64,000 nucleotides of DNA from Sphingopyxis macrogoltabida (GCF_001314325.1 NZ_CP009429.1:1674501-1738500); one strand, 5' to 3'. Positions 1-8,958 are shown, counted from the first letter of the stretch. Notes: generated by a model from the letters alone, not told the origin. Numbers and translations are program-made.

Positions 1-1
1 G

Positions 2-118
2 CATCTCAGCCACCTCAAATGCCCGCGTTCGGTCGACTTCGACCCGGCACTGCCCCGGCATGAGACGGGCAAGCTCTACAAGCAGGAAATCCGGGCGCGA
101 CACTGGCCGAAGGCGTGA
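2..118 (+). CDS. AMP-dependent acyl-CoA synthetase/ligase, C-terminal fragment
   Basis: The window opens inside this gene; only its last 38 residues are visible. The frame contains PRHETGKLYK followed by a basic tail. This matches the A10 motif (PRTxxGKxxR) at the C-terminus of ANL-superfamily acyl-CoA synthetases, where the lysine contacts the adenylate during the first half-reaction. The family normally makes acyl-CoA from a carboxylic acid, ATP and CoA. Substrate cannot be inferred from this fragment. The next gene is convergent and its stop lies 15 bases away. Confidence 0.7.
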   Translation, partial: HLSHLKCPRSVDFDPALPRHETGKLYKQEIRARHWPKA

Positions 119-133
119 TCGGCCAACACGCAT

Positions 134-1411
134 TCATTCGCTATCGGCAAGGAACTTCCGGCTCGCCATCGCGAACAGGATCGCGGCCGGTGCGAGTACG
201 ACAGCCATGATCATCAGCGCATAGCGGAGGCTCTGGATGCCGAAGCTCGGCGCGAGGAGATCGCTGATCCAGCCGGTCGCGAGCGGTCCGAGCGTCAGCC
301 CGATGGCGTTGATCGACGCCATGACAATGGCCGAAGCGGTCGCGCGGCGGGTCGGACCGCAAATATGCTGCACAGATGCGAAGACTGCCGGAAGAGCGGC
401 GAATAGGAGCGCCATCAACACCCCGGCCCAAAAGAGGAATCCGGCGAGCGACTGCGAACCGAACGCCAGCCAGGCGACGGGCATGGCGATGACATAGCTG
501 CCCGCCGGCCACCAGACGAGCCAGCGCGGATCGCGCCGGGTGAGCCGGTCGCAGACGATGCCGCCGATGATCGAACCGATGATCGTCCCGATTCCGCTAC
601 TGATGCCATAGGTCGTTCCCGCCACCGCGACGTCGAGTTGCATGACCCGCATCAGATAGGCCGGAATGAAGATGATCGGCCCATAGGCGAAGAGCGAATA
701 GATGGTGAAGCCGGTGATGATGAACCGGAACGACGGCTTTTTCACCAGTGCCGAAGCTTCCTGCCGGAAGGCCGGGCGCGGCCCGGACAGACTTTCGTCG
801 CGAAGGCGCGGCGGTTCGCGCAGGATGAGCGCGGCGAGCACGGCGATCGGCAGCGAGGCCGCCCCCATCACGATGAACGCCATGCGCCAGCCATGGCTGT
901 GGGCCAGCCAGCCGCCGGCAACGAGCGCCACCGTGCCGCCGAAGGTGACGGCAGAGGATAGCACCGCGAAAGCCTTGGCCCGGGCGTCCGGCGGGAAATA
1001 GTCGGCGACCAGCGCGTGGCTGACCGGCACGGCGCCGCCTTCGCCAATGCCGACGCCCATCCGGGCAACGAACAGGAAGACGAGCGAGGTCGCGAAACCG
1101 CAAAGAACCGTCATCACGGTCCACAGCATGAAGGCGACGATCAGCCAGAGCTTGCGATTGCCATGATCGGCCGCGCGCGCGAAGGGGATGCAGGACAGGG
1201 CGTAGCAGAGGGCAAACGGTGCTCCGCCAAGCGCGCCGAGCATGCGGTCGGACAAACCATATTCCAGCCGGATATGCTCGAGCACGACGGGCAGGAGCTG
1301 CCGGTCGGCATAGCTTGCCACCGCGATGAGAAACAGGACGATGAGGAAGAGCCAGCGCTGCTTTTCGGTAAACTGGTTCCACGGCTGAAACTCGGTCGTC
1401 GCGCCCGTCAT
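134..1411 (-). CDS. MFS transporter, Spinster-like
   Basis: 425 residues with about twelve hydrophobic segments and a short hydrophilic N-terminus. The first helix ends in YADRQLLPV, and a later segment reads VARMGVGIGEGG. Both are typical of Spinster-like major facilitator proteins, which move organic acids, lipids or peptides by secondary transport across the inner membrane. The substrate is unknown. The gene is divergent from the M19 peptidase-like gene across a 284-base gap, so they may share regulation. Neighbouring acyl-CoA synthetase and peptidase genes would fit import of an amide or acid, but this is inference. Confidence 0.85.
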   Translation of the reverse strand: MTGATTEFQPWNQFTEKQRWLFLIVLFLIAVASYADRQLLPVVLEHIRLEYGLSDRMLGALGGAPFALCYALSCIPFARAADHGNRKLWLIVAFMLWTVMTVLCGFATSLVFLFVARMGVGIGEGGAVPVSHALVADYFPPDARAKAFAVLSSAVTFGGTVALVAGGWLAHSHGWRMAFIVMGAASLPIAVLAALILREPPRLRDESLSGPRPAFRQEASALVKKPSFRFIITGFTIYSLFAYGPIIFIPAYLMRVMQLDVAVAGTTYGISSGIGTIIGSIIGGIVCDRLTRRDPRWLVWWPAGSYVIAMPVAWLAFGSQSLAGFLFWAGVLMALLFAALPAVFASVQHICGPTRRATASAIVMASINAIGLTLGPLATGWISDLLAPSFGIQSLRYALMIMAVVLAPAAILFAMASRKFLADSE

Positions 1412-1695
1412 GATCGCCTGTCCTCCCCGATGAACCGGTTGGCGATCGAACGCCCTGCATTGCTAAGGGCAAGGTTTGCCGGTTCTCTTCGCTATCCAAT
1501 AGAGAGGCGTTTGGCGTGCGGGGACAACTCAGTAATCCTCGCCCAATGGCGCAAATATTCTGATTCTGGACACAAGGGGCGCCTCGCTTATCCTGAATGC
1601 AGCAATGCCTGTCCGGACATCGCAACCATCGCGGAACGGTCGGACCTGCCCGAACGACAAAAAATAGTCGAATTTATACTGCGAGAGGAATGAAT

Positions 1696-2712
1696 ATGGC
1701 CACGGCGGATCAAACAACCATAGCTTCGCTGGCGGACATTCCGCAGCTCGCCGAGGCGATCCTGTGCGACATGTTGTTTCCTTCGCCGCCGACCGATGTG
1801 GAAGAGGAATTGCTGGCGCGCCGCCAGACCGGATATTCCTATACGTCGCTGACGCTGGCGCAGGACAATGAAGCCGCTCCGTCGCAGGTCTATGCCACGC
1901 TCGCCAAAATGCGGCATTCGCTCAGCCTTCATCCCGACGACTTCATCGTGGTCGATAGCGTCGACGATATTCGCGAGGCGAAGCGCACCGGCAAGATCGG
2001 CGTCGGCTTCCACTTTCAGGGCAGCGAGGCCGTCGGCCGCGACCTCGCCAACGTCGGCGCCTATTACAAACTCGGCGTCCGCTGGATGCTGATGGCGTAT
2101 AACTTCCAGAACAATGTCGGCACGGGCTGTATCGAGGCGCAGAAGAACGACGGCGGCCTGTCGGCCTTCGGCCGCGACCTCGTCGCCGAAATGAACCGCG
2201 TCGGCATGCTCGTCGATTGTTCGCATTCGGGGTACCGGACGACGATGGATGCAATGGAGGCATCGACCCAGGCGTGCATCTTTTCGCATTCCAATCCGCG
2301 TGCGCTCTACGATCACCCGCGCAACATCCGCGACGACCAGATCAAGGCCTGCGCCGCGACCGGGGGCGTGATCGGCGTCAACGGCGTGGGGCAATTCATC
2401 GGTGAGCCCGGCGGCGTAAAGGTCGACACGATCATCGCCATCATCGATTATATGGCGGATCTGGTCGGGCCGCAGCACATCGCGCTCGGGCTGGATTATA
2501 TGACCCCCGGACACTGCGAGGCGCTCTATAATTTCTATAAGGGCAACGTCGCCAAGAAGATCGGCATGCCCGAACTGCCCTGGGCCTTCCTCAGCCCGGC
2601 AACCGTCCCGCTGATCCTCGATAAGCTGCTGGCGAAAGGGTATAGCGCCGAGGATCTGCGCGGTATCATGGGCGAGAATTTCCTACGCGTCGCGGGGGCG
2701 GTCTGGAAATGA
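1696..2712 (+). CDS. Membrane dipeptidase family (M19) protein, divergent
   Basis: 338 residues of the renal dipeptidase fold. DCSHSGYRT and IFSHSNPRALYDHPRN carry the two histidines that bind the beta zinc in M19 enzymes, and HIALGLDYM matches the C-terminal conserved strand. The N-terminal HxD pair of classical enzymes is not visible (the strand reads ILCDML). The bridging glutamate position appears as glutamine in FHFQGSEA. It may therefore have one metal, none, or an unusual substrate. Start: GAGAGGA at 1683-1689 is six bases before ATG 1696; an in-frame ATG at 1690 sits too close to it. Confidence 0.85.
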   Translation: MATADQTTIASLADIPQLAEAILCDMLFPSPPTDVEEELLARRQTGYSYTSLTLAQDNEAAPSQVYATLAKMRHSLSLHPDDFIVVDSVDDIREAKRTGKIGVGFHFQGSEAVGRDLANVGAYYKLGVRWMLMAYNFQNNVGTGCIEAQKNDGGLSAFGRDLVAEMNRVGMLVDCSHSGYRTTMDAMEASTQACIFSHSNPRALYDHPRNIRDDQIKACAATGGVIGVNGVGQFIGEPGGVKVDTIIAIIDYMADLVGPQHIALGLDYMTPGHCEALYNFYKGNVAKKIGMPELPWAFLSPATVPLILDKLLAKGYSAEDLRGIMGENFLRVAGAVWK

Positions 2713-2730
2713 ATTCGATTTCTCCGTCGG

Positions 2731-2750
2731 GCGGGAGGACATTCTCCCGC
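2731..2750 (+). terminator. Hairpin after the M19 gene, terminator-like
   Basis: GCGGGAG and CTCCCGC form a perfect 7-bp stem with a six-base loop, 18 bases after the M19 stop. No U-tract follows, so it may be a weak terminator or an mRNA-end stabiliser rather than a classical intrinsic terminator. Confidence 0.35.
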
Positions 2751-2818
2751 AGATAGAGAATCCGTTGCAAATCAGCACGACAGGGGTAGAAGTCGCGACC
2801 GGGGCGAGGGAGTGACAT

Positions 2819-3100
2819 ATGCTCGTGATCGTTTCGCTATTGCTTTCGGCCATCATCGGCGCCGTGACCGACGATCTCGGCCTGCCGATCTGGCTGCTTT
2901 TCATCCTTGCCGCGGGAGCCGCCACATTTCTGTTCCTGAAAGGCGGCCAGGCCGAGCGGCTGACCAGCCTCAACCGCTCGCGTCGGCGCTGGCGCCGTGA
3001 AGCCGCGGGCTATATCCTGCTGAACTTCCTGTATCTTTCGCTGGCCGGTACCGCCGCCTATGTGCTGATTGCACGGAGCGGCGCCGTTTCATTCCACTGA
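2819..3100 (+). CDS. Small hypothetical membrane protein
   Basis: 93 residues. Three hydrophobic segments (about 3-17, 21-41 and 64-86) surround a basic loop rich in arginine (SRRRWRRE), which by the positive-inside rule should face the cytoplasm. I do not recognise the family. GAGGGAG lies about six bases before the ATG. It sits downstream of the M19 gene on the same strand and tail-to-tail with tRNA-Lys. Confidence 0.6.
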   Translation: MLVIVSLLLSAIIGAVTDDLGLPIWLLFILAAGAATFLFLKGGQAERLTSLNRSRRRWRREAAGYILLNFLYLSLAGTAAYVLIARSGAVSFH

Positions 3101-3127
3101 TCCGGGGCAATCGGCAAGGATTGGTGG

Positions 3128-3203
3128 TGGTGAGCCCTGCTGGGTTCGAACCAGCGACCTACTGATTAAAAGTCAGTTGCTCTACCGACTGAGCTAAGGG
3201 CCC
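3128..3203 (-). tRNA. tRNA-Lys (anticodon UUU)
   Basis: The minus strand folds as a full 76-base cloverleaf. The acceptor stem is GGGCCCT/AGGGCTC with one G-U pair, the D arm starts AGCTCAG, and the anticodon stem-loop is CTGACTTTTAATCAG with anticodon UUU. The T arm contains GGTTCGAACC and CCA is encoded. It starts 43 bases after the folK stop on the same strand with no clear promoter between, so it may be processed from a folK transcript. Confidence 0.96.
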
Positions 3204-3246
3204 CATCGCGGTGCGGGACAGGCCCGACGCGAAGTGAGCCGTCGCC

Positions 3247-3768
3247 CTAGTGCGCCGATGCGTTCGGGTCAACCGGCTTCGCCCGGTTCAATCGCGCCGC
3301 AAGCTGCCTGACGCTGCGTCCGGCAACCGGATGACGCCATTCGGGCGCGATCGTCATCAGCGGGCTCAGGACAAAGCCGCGCCGGGTCATCTCCGGATGC
3401 GGGACCGTCAGCACGGTGTCGCTCCACGCGCCACCCGACCAGAGCAATATGTCGAGATCGAGCGTTCGCGCGCTCCAGCGCTGTCCCGTCCGCCGTCCGA
3501 AACCGGCTTCGATCGCCTTTAGTCGCTCGAGCATTTCGGGCGGGTCGAGCGGCGATGCAACCAGCGCGACGGCATTGGCGTAGCGGCGGCGCGATGGTCC
3601 GAGCGGTGCGCTGGCGATGATCGGGCTGGCGTCGACCGGCTCGATATCGTCGCTCTCGAGCGCGGCCAGCGCCGCCATGAGGACGTGGCGCGGATCGCCG
3701 AAGCGGGCATGGCGGCGATTCGAGCCGAGACCGATCGCGTAGAGTTGCAGGGGCGTTGCGTCGCGCAT
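3247..3768 (-). CDS. folK: 2-amino-4-hydroxy-6-hydroxymethyldihydropteridine pyrophosphokinase
   Basis: 173 residues. The enzyme transfers pyrophosphate from ATP to 6-hydroxymethyl-7,8-dihydropterin, the step before dihydropteroate synthase in folate synthesis. Visible family motifs are the N-terminal GLGSN, RTLDLDILLW (with the magnesium-binding aspartates) and HPEMTRRGFVLSPL. ATG 3768 is chosen because it sits immediately before the conserved start; longer readings are low-complexity and arginine-rich. It is divergent from the uracil-DNA glycosylase gene with only 23 bases between starts. folC, another folate gene, lies far away in this window. Confidence 0.93.
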   Translation of the reverse strand: MRDATPLQLYAIGLGSNRRHARFGDPRHVLMAALAALESDDIEPVDASPIIASAPLGPSRRRYANAVALVASPLDPPEMLERLKAIEAGFGRRTGQRWSARTLDLDILLWSGGAWSDTVLTVPHPEMTRRGFVLSPLMTIAPEWRHPVAGRSVRQLAARLNRAKPVDPNASAH

Positions 3769-3791
3769 GCGCCAGCGCCTATCGCAGCCCG

Positions 3792-4481
3792 GTGACGATT
3801 GATAGTCCCTTGCCGGGCACCGAGCCGCCGCGCGATTGCCCGCGCTGTGCGCGGCTGGTGGAACTGCGCCACGAATGCCGGGCCGAGCATCCCGATTGGT
3901 GGAACGCGCCCGTTTATGCGTTCGGTGATCCCGGTGCATGGCTGGCGCTCGCGGGGCTGGCGCCCGGCAAGCACGGCGCCAATCGCACCGGCCGGCCGTT
4001 CACCGGGGACTATGCAGGCGACCTTCTGTTCGCGACGCTCGCCGACTTCGGCCTCAGCAGGGGACGCTATGACAGCCGGATCGACGACGGCATGACGCTC
4101 GACGGTGCGATCATCGTCAACAGCGTCAAATGCCTGCCGCCGCAGAACAAGCCGACCCCGGCGGAAATCGCCAATTGCCGGCCCTTTTTCGAAACCCAGC
4201 TTGCAGCGTTGCCGAATGTGCGGGTGATCGTCGCACTGGGCCGGGTTGCCCATGATGCGGCATTGCGCGCCGTCGGCGGGAGGCTTGCCGCATTTCCCTT
4301 CGCGCATGGCGCAGTCCATGCGCTGCCCGACGGGCGGCATCTGGTCGATAGCTATCATTGTTCGCGTTACAACACGAACACCGGCCGCCTCACGTCCGAA
4401 ATGTTCACCGATGTCTTCCGGACCGCTCTGGCGCTCCGCGATCAGACGAGCGGGCCGAACTCCTCGACCAGCCCGCGATAG
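3792..4481 (+). CDS. Uracil-DNA glycosylase family 5 (UDGb-type)
   Basis: About 229 residues. GLAPGKHGANRTGRPFTG is the family-5 motif A, which lacks the polar catalytic residue of other UDG families. HCSRYNTNTGRL matches motif B, and cysteines in the N-terminal CPRCARL fit an iron-sulfur site. The enzyme excises uracil and other deaminated bases from DNA. Start is uncertain: GTG 3792 is preferred, because ATG 3756 would overlap the divergent folK. Its 3' end overlaps the convergent rppH by 40 bases. Confidence 0.88.
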   Translation: MTIDSPLPGTEPPRDCPRCARLVELRHECRAEHPDWWNAPVYAFGDPGAWLALAGLAPGKHGANRTGRPFTGDYAGDLLFATLADFGLSRGRYDSRIDDGMTLDGAIIVNSVKCLPPQNKPTPAEIANCRPFFETQLAALPNVRVIVALGRVAHDAALRAVGGRLAAFPFAHGAVHALPDGRHLVDSYHCSRYNTNTGRLTSEMFTDVFRTALALRDQTSGPNSSTSPR

Positions 4482-4918
4482 AGGACGCGCTTGAACGGCA
4501 CGATCAGTTTCTCGATCTCGTTCAGTTCGGCCCATTTCCAGGCACGGAATTCCTGATGTTTCGTGTGGATATTGACGTCGCCGTCCGCGCCCATGAAGCG
4601 CATCAGGAACCAGTGCTGGCGCTGGCCGCGATATTTCCCGCCCCACATTTTCCCGATCAGATGGTCGGGCAGGTCGTAAAAATATTCCTCGCGGCTGCGC
4701 GCGATGATCTCGACCAGCCCGCCGTGCACGCCGGTTTCCTCGCTGAGTTCGCGGATCGCCGCATCTTCGGGACTCTCGCCGTCGTCGATCCCGCCTTGCG
4801 GCATCTGCCAGGCCTCGCTGGTCGTATCGAGGCGTTGCCCGACGAAGATACGCCCGTCGCGGTTCGCGAGCATGACTCCGGCGCAGGGACGGTAGGGCAG
4901 GGCACTATGGTCGATCAT
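4442..4918 (-). CDS. rppH: RNA pyrophosphohydrolase (Nudix)
   Basis: 158 residues, the usual length for RppH, which removes pyrophosphate from 5'-triphosphate mRNA ends and starts decay. The Nudix box is visible as GGIDDGESPEDAAIRELSEE. The N-terminal YRPCAGVML and the WQMPQGG strand are typical of the RppH/NudH group. The start ATG overlaps the stop of the upstream esterase gene (ATGA), so the two are translationally coupled. A 40-base tail-to-tail overlap with the glycosylase gene puts the two mRNAs in antisense. Confidence 0.93.
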   Translation of the reverse strand: MIDHSALPYRPCAGVMLANRDGRIFVGQRLDTTSEAWQMPQGGIDDGESPEDAAIRELSEETGVHGGLVEIIARSREEYFYDLPDHLIGKMWGGKYRGQRQHWFLMRFMGADGDVNIHTKHQEFRAWKWAELNEIEKLIVPFKRVLYRGLVEEFGPLV

Positions 4919-5862
4919 GCCGCTCCGGTAGCCTCGGCGACGATCGCCTTCAAGACCGTCAATGCGCCGCGGATATCGTCCTTGGCGCTGGGGATACCCT
5001 GCGCGAGGCAGATATAGCCGTGGATCGTACCTTTCGCCTCGCGGTAGGTGGTCGGCACGCCCGCTTCGATCAGCTTGGCGGCATAGGCGCGACCCTGGTC
5101 GCGCAGCGGATCGAGGCTGGCGGTGATCAGCAGCGTCGGCGGCAGGCCGTCGGCGGGAAAGTCGATCGGCGCGGCGCGGCGGTCGGCGGGATCGGCGGCA
5201 TAATGATTGCCGAACCAGGTCATGCTCCCCTCGGTCAGCAAATGGCCCTCGCCGAAATCGCGATAGCTTTGCCAGTCGTTGTGCGTTGTGACTGCGGGAT
5301 AGATGGGATGGATCGCGATCACCGGCTTCGCTGCCGGTTCGTCGCGCAGCGCCAGTGCCGTTACGATGGTAAGGTTGCCGCCCGCGCTGTCGCCCGACAG
5401 GACCAGACCGGTGCAGGCAATATTGTCGGCGACCCAGCGCGTCGCCGCTTCGCAGTCGATCGGGGCGGCGGGGAAGGGGTGTTCGGGGGCGAGGCGATAA
5501 TCGACCGCGATGACCGGCATGTCGAGGATGCGCGCGGCTTCGGCGCAATAGGGATCGTGCGTTTCGAGGTCGCCGATCACCCAGCCGCCGCCGTGATAGA
5601 AAACCATCACCGGACCGGCTTCGCGATCGGGGCGATTGTCGTAGAGGCGGATGGGAATGTCGCCGTCCGGGCCCGGGATCATGCGGTCCTCGACCTTCGC
5701 GATCTCGCCGCGCGGTACGTCGGCGAGCTGGCCCATCACGCGCATCATCTCGCGCGCGCCCGCAGGAGGCATTTCCTCCATCTTCGGCCCCTCCTGCGCA
5801 TTCAGGAAGGCCAGAAATGCCGCGACGTCGGGGCGAGTGTAATGGGTCGTGCTGTCGGTCAT
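4915..5862 (-). CDS. Alpha/beta hydrolase, hormone-sensitive-lipase family esterase
   Basis: 315 residues. FYHGGGWVIGD supplies the HGGG oxyanion motif and GDSAGGN the nucleophile elbow; DPLRDQG and IHGY fit the acid and histidine of the triad. These enzymes hydrolyse short-chain acyl esters. No signal peptide is visible, so it is probably cytoplasmic. GAGAGGAT lies just upstream of ATG 5862. It is the first gene of a two-gene operon with rppH, which is a chance-looking association of an esterase and an RNA decay factor. Confidence 0.9.
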   Translation of the reverse strand: MTDSTTHYTRPDVAAFLAFLNAQEGPKMEEMPPAGAREMMRVMGQLADVPRGEIAKVEDRMIPGPDGDIPIRLYDNRPDREAGPVMVFYHGGGWVIGDLETHDPYCAEAARILDMPVIAVDYRLAPEHPFPAAPIDCEAATRWVADNIACTGLVLSGDSAGGNLTIVTALALRDEPAAKPVIAIHPIYPAVTTHNDWQSYRDFGEGHLLTEGSMTWFGNHYAADPADRRAAPIDFPADGLPPTLLITASLDPLRDQGRAYAAKLIEAGVPTTYREAKGTIHGYICLAQGIPSAKDDIRGALTVLKAIVAEATGAA

Positions 5863-6000
5863 TCTCTATCCTCTCCCGGGTTCTGCAACGCTGCTCTGGT
5901 TTCGCTCAGCTATTCGGCATCGCCTTCCCATAATCAATGGCAAATCGAAACCGACTCCCGCCTTCCGCTTTGCGGCGCACAATTTTTTCTGAATTGCGGC

Positions 6001-6030
6001 TTGTCGCGGACAGGCCTAGGCCAGCTATAG
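6001..6030 (+). promoter_or_regulatory. Predicted korAB promoter with palindromic spacer
   Basis: TTGTCG at 6001-6006 and CTATAG at 6025-6030 could serve as -35 and -10 with an 18-base spacer. The spacer contains the perfect palindrome GGCCTAGGCC at 6013-6022, a possible repressor site. This is prediction from sequence only. Confidence 0.35.
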
Positions 6031-6061
6031 CTTTGCAGCATTTTTTTGAGGCGGAACAATA

Positions 6062-7921
6062 ATGGCGACAGCGGTAGAGGACCGGGCCGACGAGCGGCAG
6101 TCCCCCCTTTCGGATGCAGTGGTGGTGCGTTTTGCCGGCGACTCCGGCGACGGGATGCAGCTGACCGGCGGCCAGTTCACGCTGTCGTCGGCGCTCGCGG
6201 GCAACGACTTTGCGACCTTCCCGGACTTTCCGGCAGAGATTCGCGCGCCGCAGGGCACGCTGTTCGGTGTGTCGGCGTTCCAGATCAATTTCGGCTCGTC
6301 GGCTATCGACACCGCAGGCGACGCGCCCGATGTGCTCGTCGCGATGAACCCCGCGGCGCTCAAGACCAATGTTCCCGCGCTCAAGCAGGGCGGCCTGATC
6401 ATCGCCGACGAAGGCGAGTTCAACGACCGTAATCTCGCCAAGGCGAAATATGACGCGAACCCGCTCGAGGATGGCAGCCTCGCGAAATGGCAGCTCTTGA
6501 AGCTCAACATCAGCCAGCTCACGATGGATGCGGTGAAGCCCTTCGGCCTCGGCAACAAGGAAGCGCTGCGCTGCAAGAATATGTGGACGCTGGGGCTCGC
6601 GCTCTGGATGTTCGACCGCGACCGCCAGCCGCTGATCGACTGGCTGAACGGCAAGTTCGCGAAAGATCCCAACCTCGCGGCGGCCAACGTCGCGGCACTG
6701 AATGCCGGCCACGCCTATGGCGAAACCGCCGAGCTCGCGGGGCCGCTCAAGCAGCATCATGTCGATCCGGCACCCGTCGCGCCGGGGCTCTACCGCACGC
6801 TGACGGGCGCGGAAGGGATTGCCCTCGGTCTCGTCGCGGGCGCCCAGCTTGCGAAACTGCCGATGTTCTTCGGCGGCTATCCGATCACCCCGGCGTCGGC
6901 GATCCTGCATCATCTGTCGCGGCTCAAGGAATATGACGTCACGACCTTTCAGGCCGAGGACGAAATCGCCGCGATCTGTTCGGCGATCGGCGCCAGCTAC
7001 GGCGGCTCGCTGGGGGTGACTTCGTCGTCGGGCCCCGGCATTGCGCTGAAGGGCGAGGCAATGGGCCTTGCGATCATGACCGAATTGCCGCTGGTCATCG
7101 TCAATTCGCAGCGCGGCGGCCCGTCGACGGGTCTGCCGACCAAGACCGAGCAGTCGGACCTGTATCAGGCGGTCTATGGCCGCAACGGCGACGCGCCGAT
7201 GCCGGTGATCGCCGCGCGCTCGCCCGGCGATGCGTTCGAATGCGCGATCGAGGCGTGCCGCATCGCGGTGCAATATATGACTCCCGTCATGCTGCTGACC
7301 GACGGCTATATCGCCAACGCCGCCGAACCGTGGGCGGTGCCCGACCTGACGGCATATGAGGATTTCCCGGTCGAGTTCCTGACCGAAGTCCCCGAAGGCG
7401 GCTTCAAGCCCTATGGCCGCGACGAGAAGCTCAAGCGGCCGTGGGTCAAGCCCGGCACGCCCGGCCTGCTCCACCGCATCGGCGGGATCGAGAAGGAAAT
7501 CGACACCGGCCATATCAACTATGCGCCGGGCAACCATCAGGCGATGACCGATATCCGCAAGGACAAGATCGACGGCATCAAGGTTCCCGATCAGGTCGTC
7601 GAACTGGGTGCCGAAGGCGGCAAGCTGGCGGTGGTCGGCTGGGGCTCCACGTTCGGTCCGATCCACCAGGCGGTGCGCCGCAAACGCGCCGAGGGCAAGG
7701 ATGTCAGCCACATCCACCTCCGCCATATCTGGCCGCTGCCCGCCAATCTCGGCGAGCTGCTGAAGAGCTATGACAAGGTGATCGTGCCCGAAATGAACAC
7801 CGGCCAGCTCAAGACGGTGCTGCGCGACCAATATCTGGTCGATGCCCAGCCGGTGAACAAGGTGTCCGGCCAGCCCTTCACCATCGCCGAAGTCGAAGCT
7901 GCGATCGAGGGAGCCCTCTAA
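6062..7921 (+). CDS. korA: 2-oxoacid:ferredoxin oxidoreductase, fused gamma-alpha subunit
   Basis: 619 residues. The N-terminal 200 form the gamma domain (GDSGDGMQLTGGQF), followed by the alpha pyrimidine-binding domain with GGYPITPAS and an EDEIAAIC segment, as in fused KorA proteins. With KorB it oxidatively decarboxylates a 2-oxoacid, probably 2-oxoglutarate, to an acyl-CoA while reducing ferredoxin. Its stop TAA shares its last A with the KorB ATG (TAATG), which implies coupled translation and equal stoichiometry. 2-Oxoglutarate as substrate is inferred from family resemblance. Confidence 0.92.
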   Translation: MATAVEDRADERQSPLSDAVVVRFAGDSGDGMQLTGGQFTLSSALAGNDFATFPDFPAEIRAPQGTLFGVSAFQINFGSSAIDTAGDAPDVLVAMNPAALKTNVPALKQGGLIIADEGEFNDRNLAKAKYDANPLEDGSLAKWQLLKLNISQLTMDAVKPFGLGNKEALRCKNMWTLGLALWMFDRDRQPLIDWLNGKFAKDPNLAAANVAALNAGHAYGETAELAGPLKQHHVDPAPVAPGLYRTLTGAEGIALGLVAGAQLAKLPMFFGGYPITPASAILHHLSRLKEYDVTTFQAEDEIAAICSAIGASYGGSLGVTSSSGPGIALKGEAMGLAIMTELPLVIVNSQRGGPSTGLPTKTEQSDLYQAVYGRNGDAPMPVIAARSPGDAFECAIEACRIAVQYMTPVMLLTDGYIANAAEPWAVPDLTAYEDFPVEFLTEVPEGGFKPYGRDEKLKRPWVKPGTPGLLHRIGGIEKEIDTGHINYAPGNHQAMTDIRKDKIDGIKVPDQVVELGAEGGKLAVVGWGSTFGPIHQAVRRKRAEGKDVSHIHLRHIWPLPANLGELLKSYDKVIVPEMNTGQLKTVLRDQYLVDAQPVNKVSGQPFTIAEVEAAIEGAL

Positions 7922-8958
7922 TGAACGAGATGACCACCATCGCGCGCCCGACGACGCTCAAGGATTGGGAAACCGATCAGGAAGTCCGCTGGTGCCCGGG
8001 CTGCGGCGACTATGCGATCCTGAAGGCCGTGCAGCGCACGATGCCCGAAATCGGCACGGCGCCCGAAAATACCGTCTTCATCAGCGGCATCGGCTGCTCG
8101 TCGCGCTTCCCCTATTATATGGAAACCTATGGCTTTCACACGATCCACGGACGTGCGCCGGCATTCGCGACGGGGCTGAAGCTCGCCAATCCGGATCTCG
8201 ACATCTGGATCGTCACCGGCGACGGCGACGGGCTGTCGATCGGCGGCAACCACACGATGCACCTGATCCGGCGCAATCTCGATTGCCAGATCATGCTGTT
8301 CAACAACGAGATTTACGGGCTGACCAAGGGGCAATATTCGCCGACCAGCCGGGTCGGCACGACTAGCCCGTCGACACCCTACGGTTCGGTCGACCGCCCG
8401 GCGCAGCCCGCCGCCTTCGCGCTCGGCGCCGGCGCGCGCTTCGTCGCCCGTGGCTTCGACGTGTCGAAGGAGCTGCCGAACGTCCTGAAAGCCGCACATG
8501 CGCACAAGGGTGCGGCGTTTATCGAGATTTTCCAGAACTGTATCGTCTATAATAAAGACGTGTTCGAGGATTTCGCGGCGCCGAAGGGCGCCGAGGACCG
8601 CCAGCTCTGGCTCAAGGATGGCGAACCGATGCTCTATGCCAAGGGCACCAAGGGCATCGCGCTCGACAGCGAAGCGCTGCACCTCAAGACCGTCGATGTC
8701 GTCGACGGCGACTGGAAGGCCGCGGGCGTGATCGTCCACGACGTCACCAACCGCAGCGTCGCGCACATGCTCGTTGAAATGCGGTTCGGCGAGTTTCCGA
8801 TGGCATTGGGCGTCCTCTACGACGACCCACGCCCGACCTTCGAGGCCGATGTCGTCCGCCAGAACAAGGCGGCGGCCGAGGGCAAGAAGGCCGACCTGCA
8901 AAGCCTGCTCAAGAAGGGGCAGACATGGACCGTGGCCGAAGGCGGTCCGGCGCTCTGA
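7921..8958 (+). CDS. korB: 2-oxoacid:ferredoxin oxidoreductase, beta subunit
   Basis: 345 residues. WCPGCGDYAIL and GIGCSSR provide cysteines for the single [4Fe-4S] cluster. GDGDGLSIGGNH and NNEIYGLTKGQ form the thiamine diphosphate-binding motif. A further cysteine occurs in FQNC. The subunit carries TPP and passes electrons to ferredoxin. It is directly coupled to korA. No ferredoxin gene is adjacent, so the acceptor must be encoded elsewhere. Confidence 0.94.
   Translation: MNEMTTIARPTTLKDWETDQEVRWCPGCGDYAILKAVQRTMPEIGTAPENTVFISGIGCSSRFPYYMETYGFHTIHGRAPAFATGLKLANPDLDIWIVTGDGDGLSIGGNHTMHLIRRNLDCQIMLFNNEIYGLTKGQYSPTSRVGTTSPSTPYGSVDRPAQPAAFALGAGARFVARGFDVSKELPNVLKAAHAHKGAAFIEIFQNCIVYNKDVFEDFAAPKGAEDRQLWLKDGEPMLYAKGTKGIALDSEALHLKTVDVVDGDWKAAGVIVHDVTNRSVAHMLVEMRFGEFPMALGVLYDDPRPTFEADVVRQNKAAAEGKKADLQSLLKKGQTWTVAEGGPAL

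Noticed and set aside
5906..7831. A 641-codon open frame antisense to korA
   Set aside because: Low-complexity translation with no domain; korA on the opposite strand is complete.
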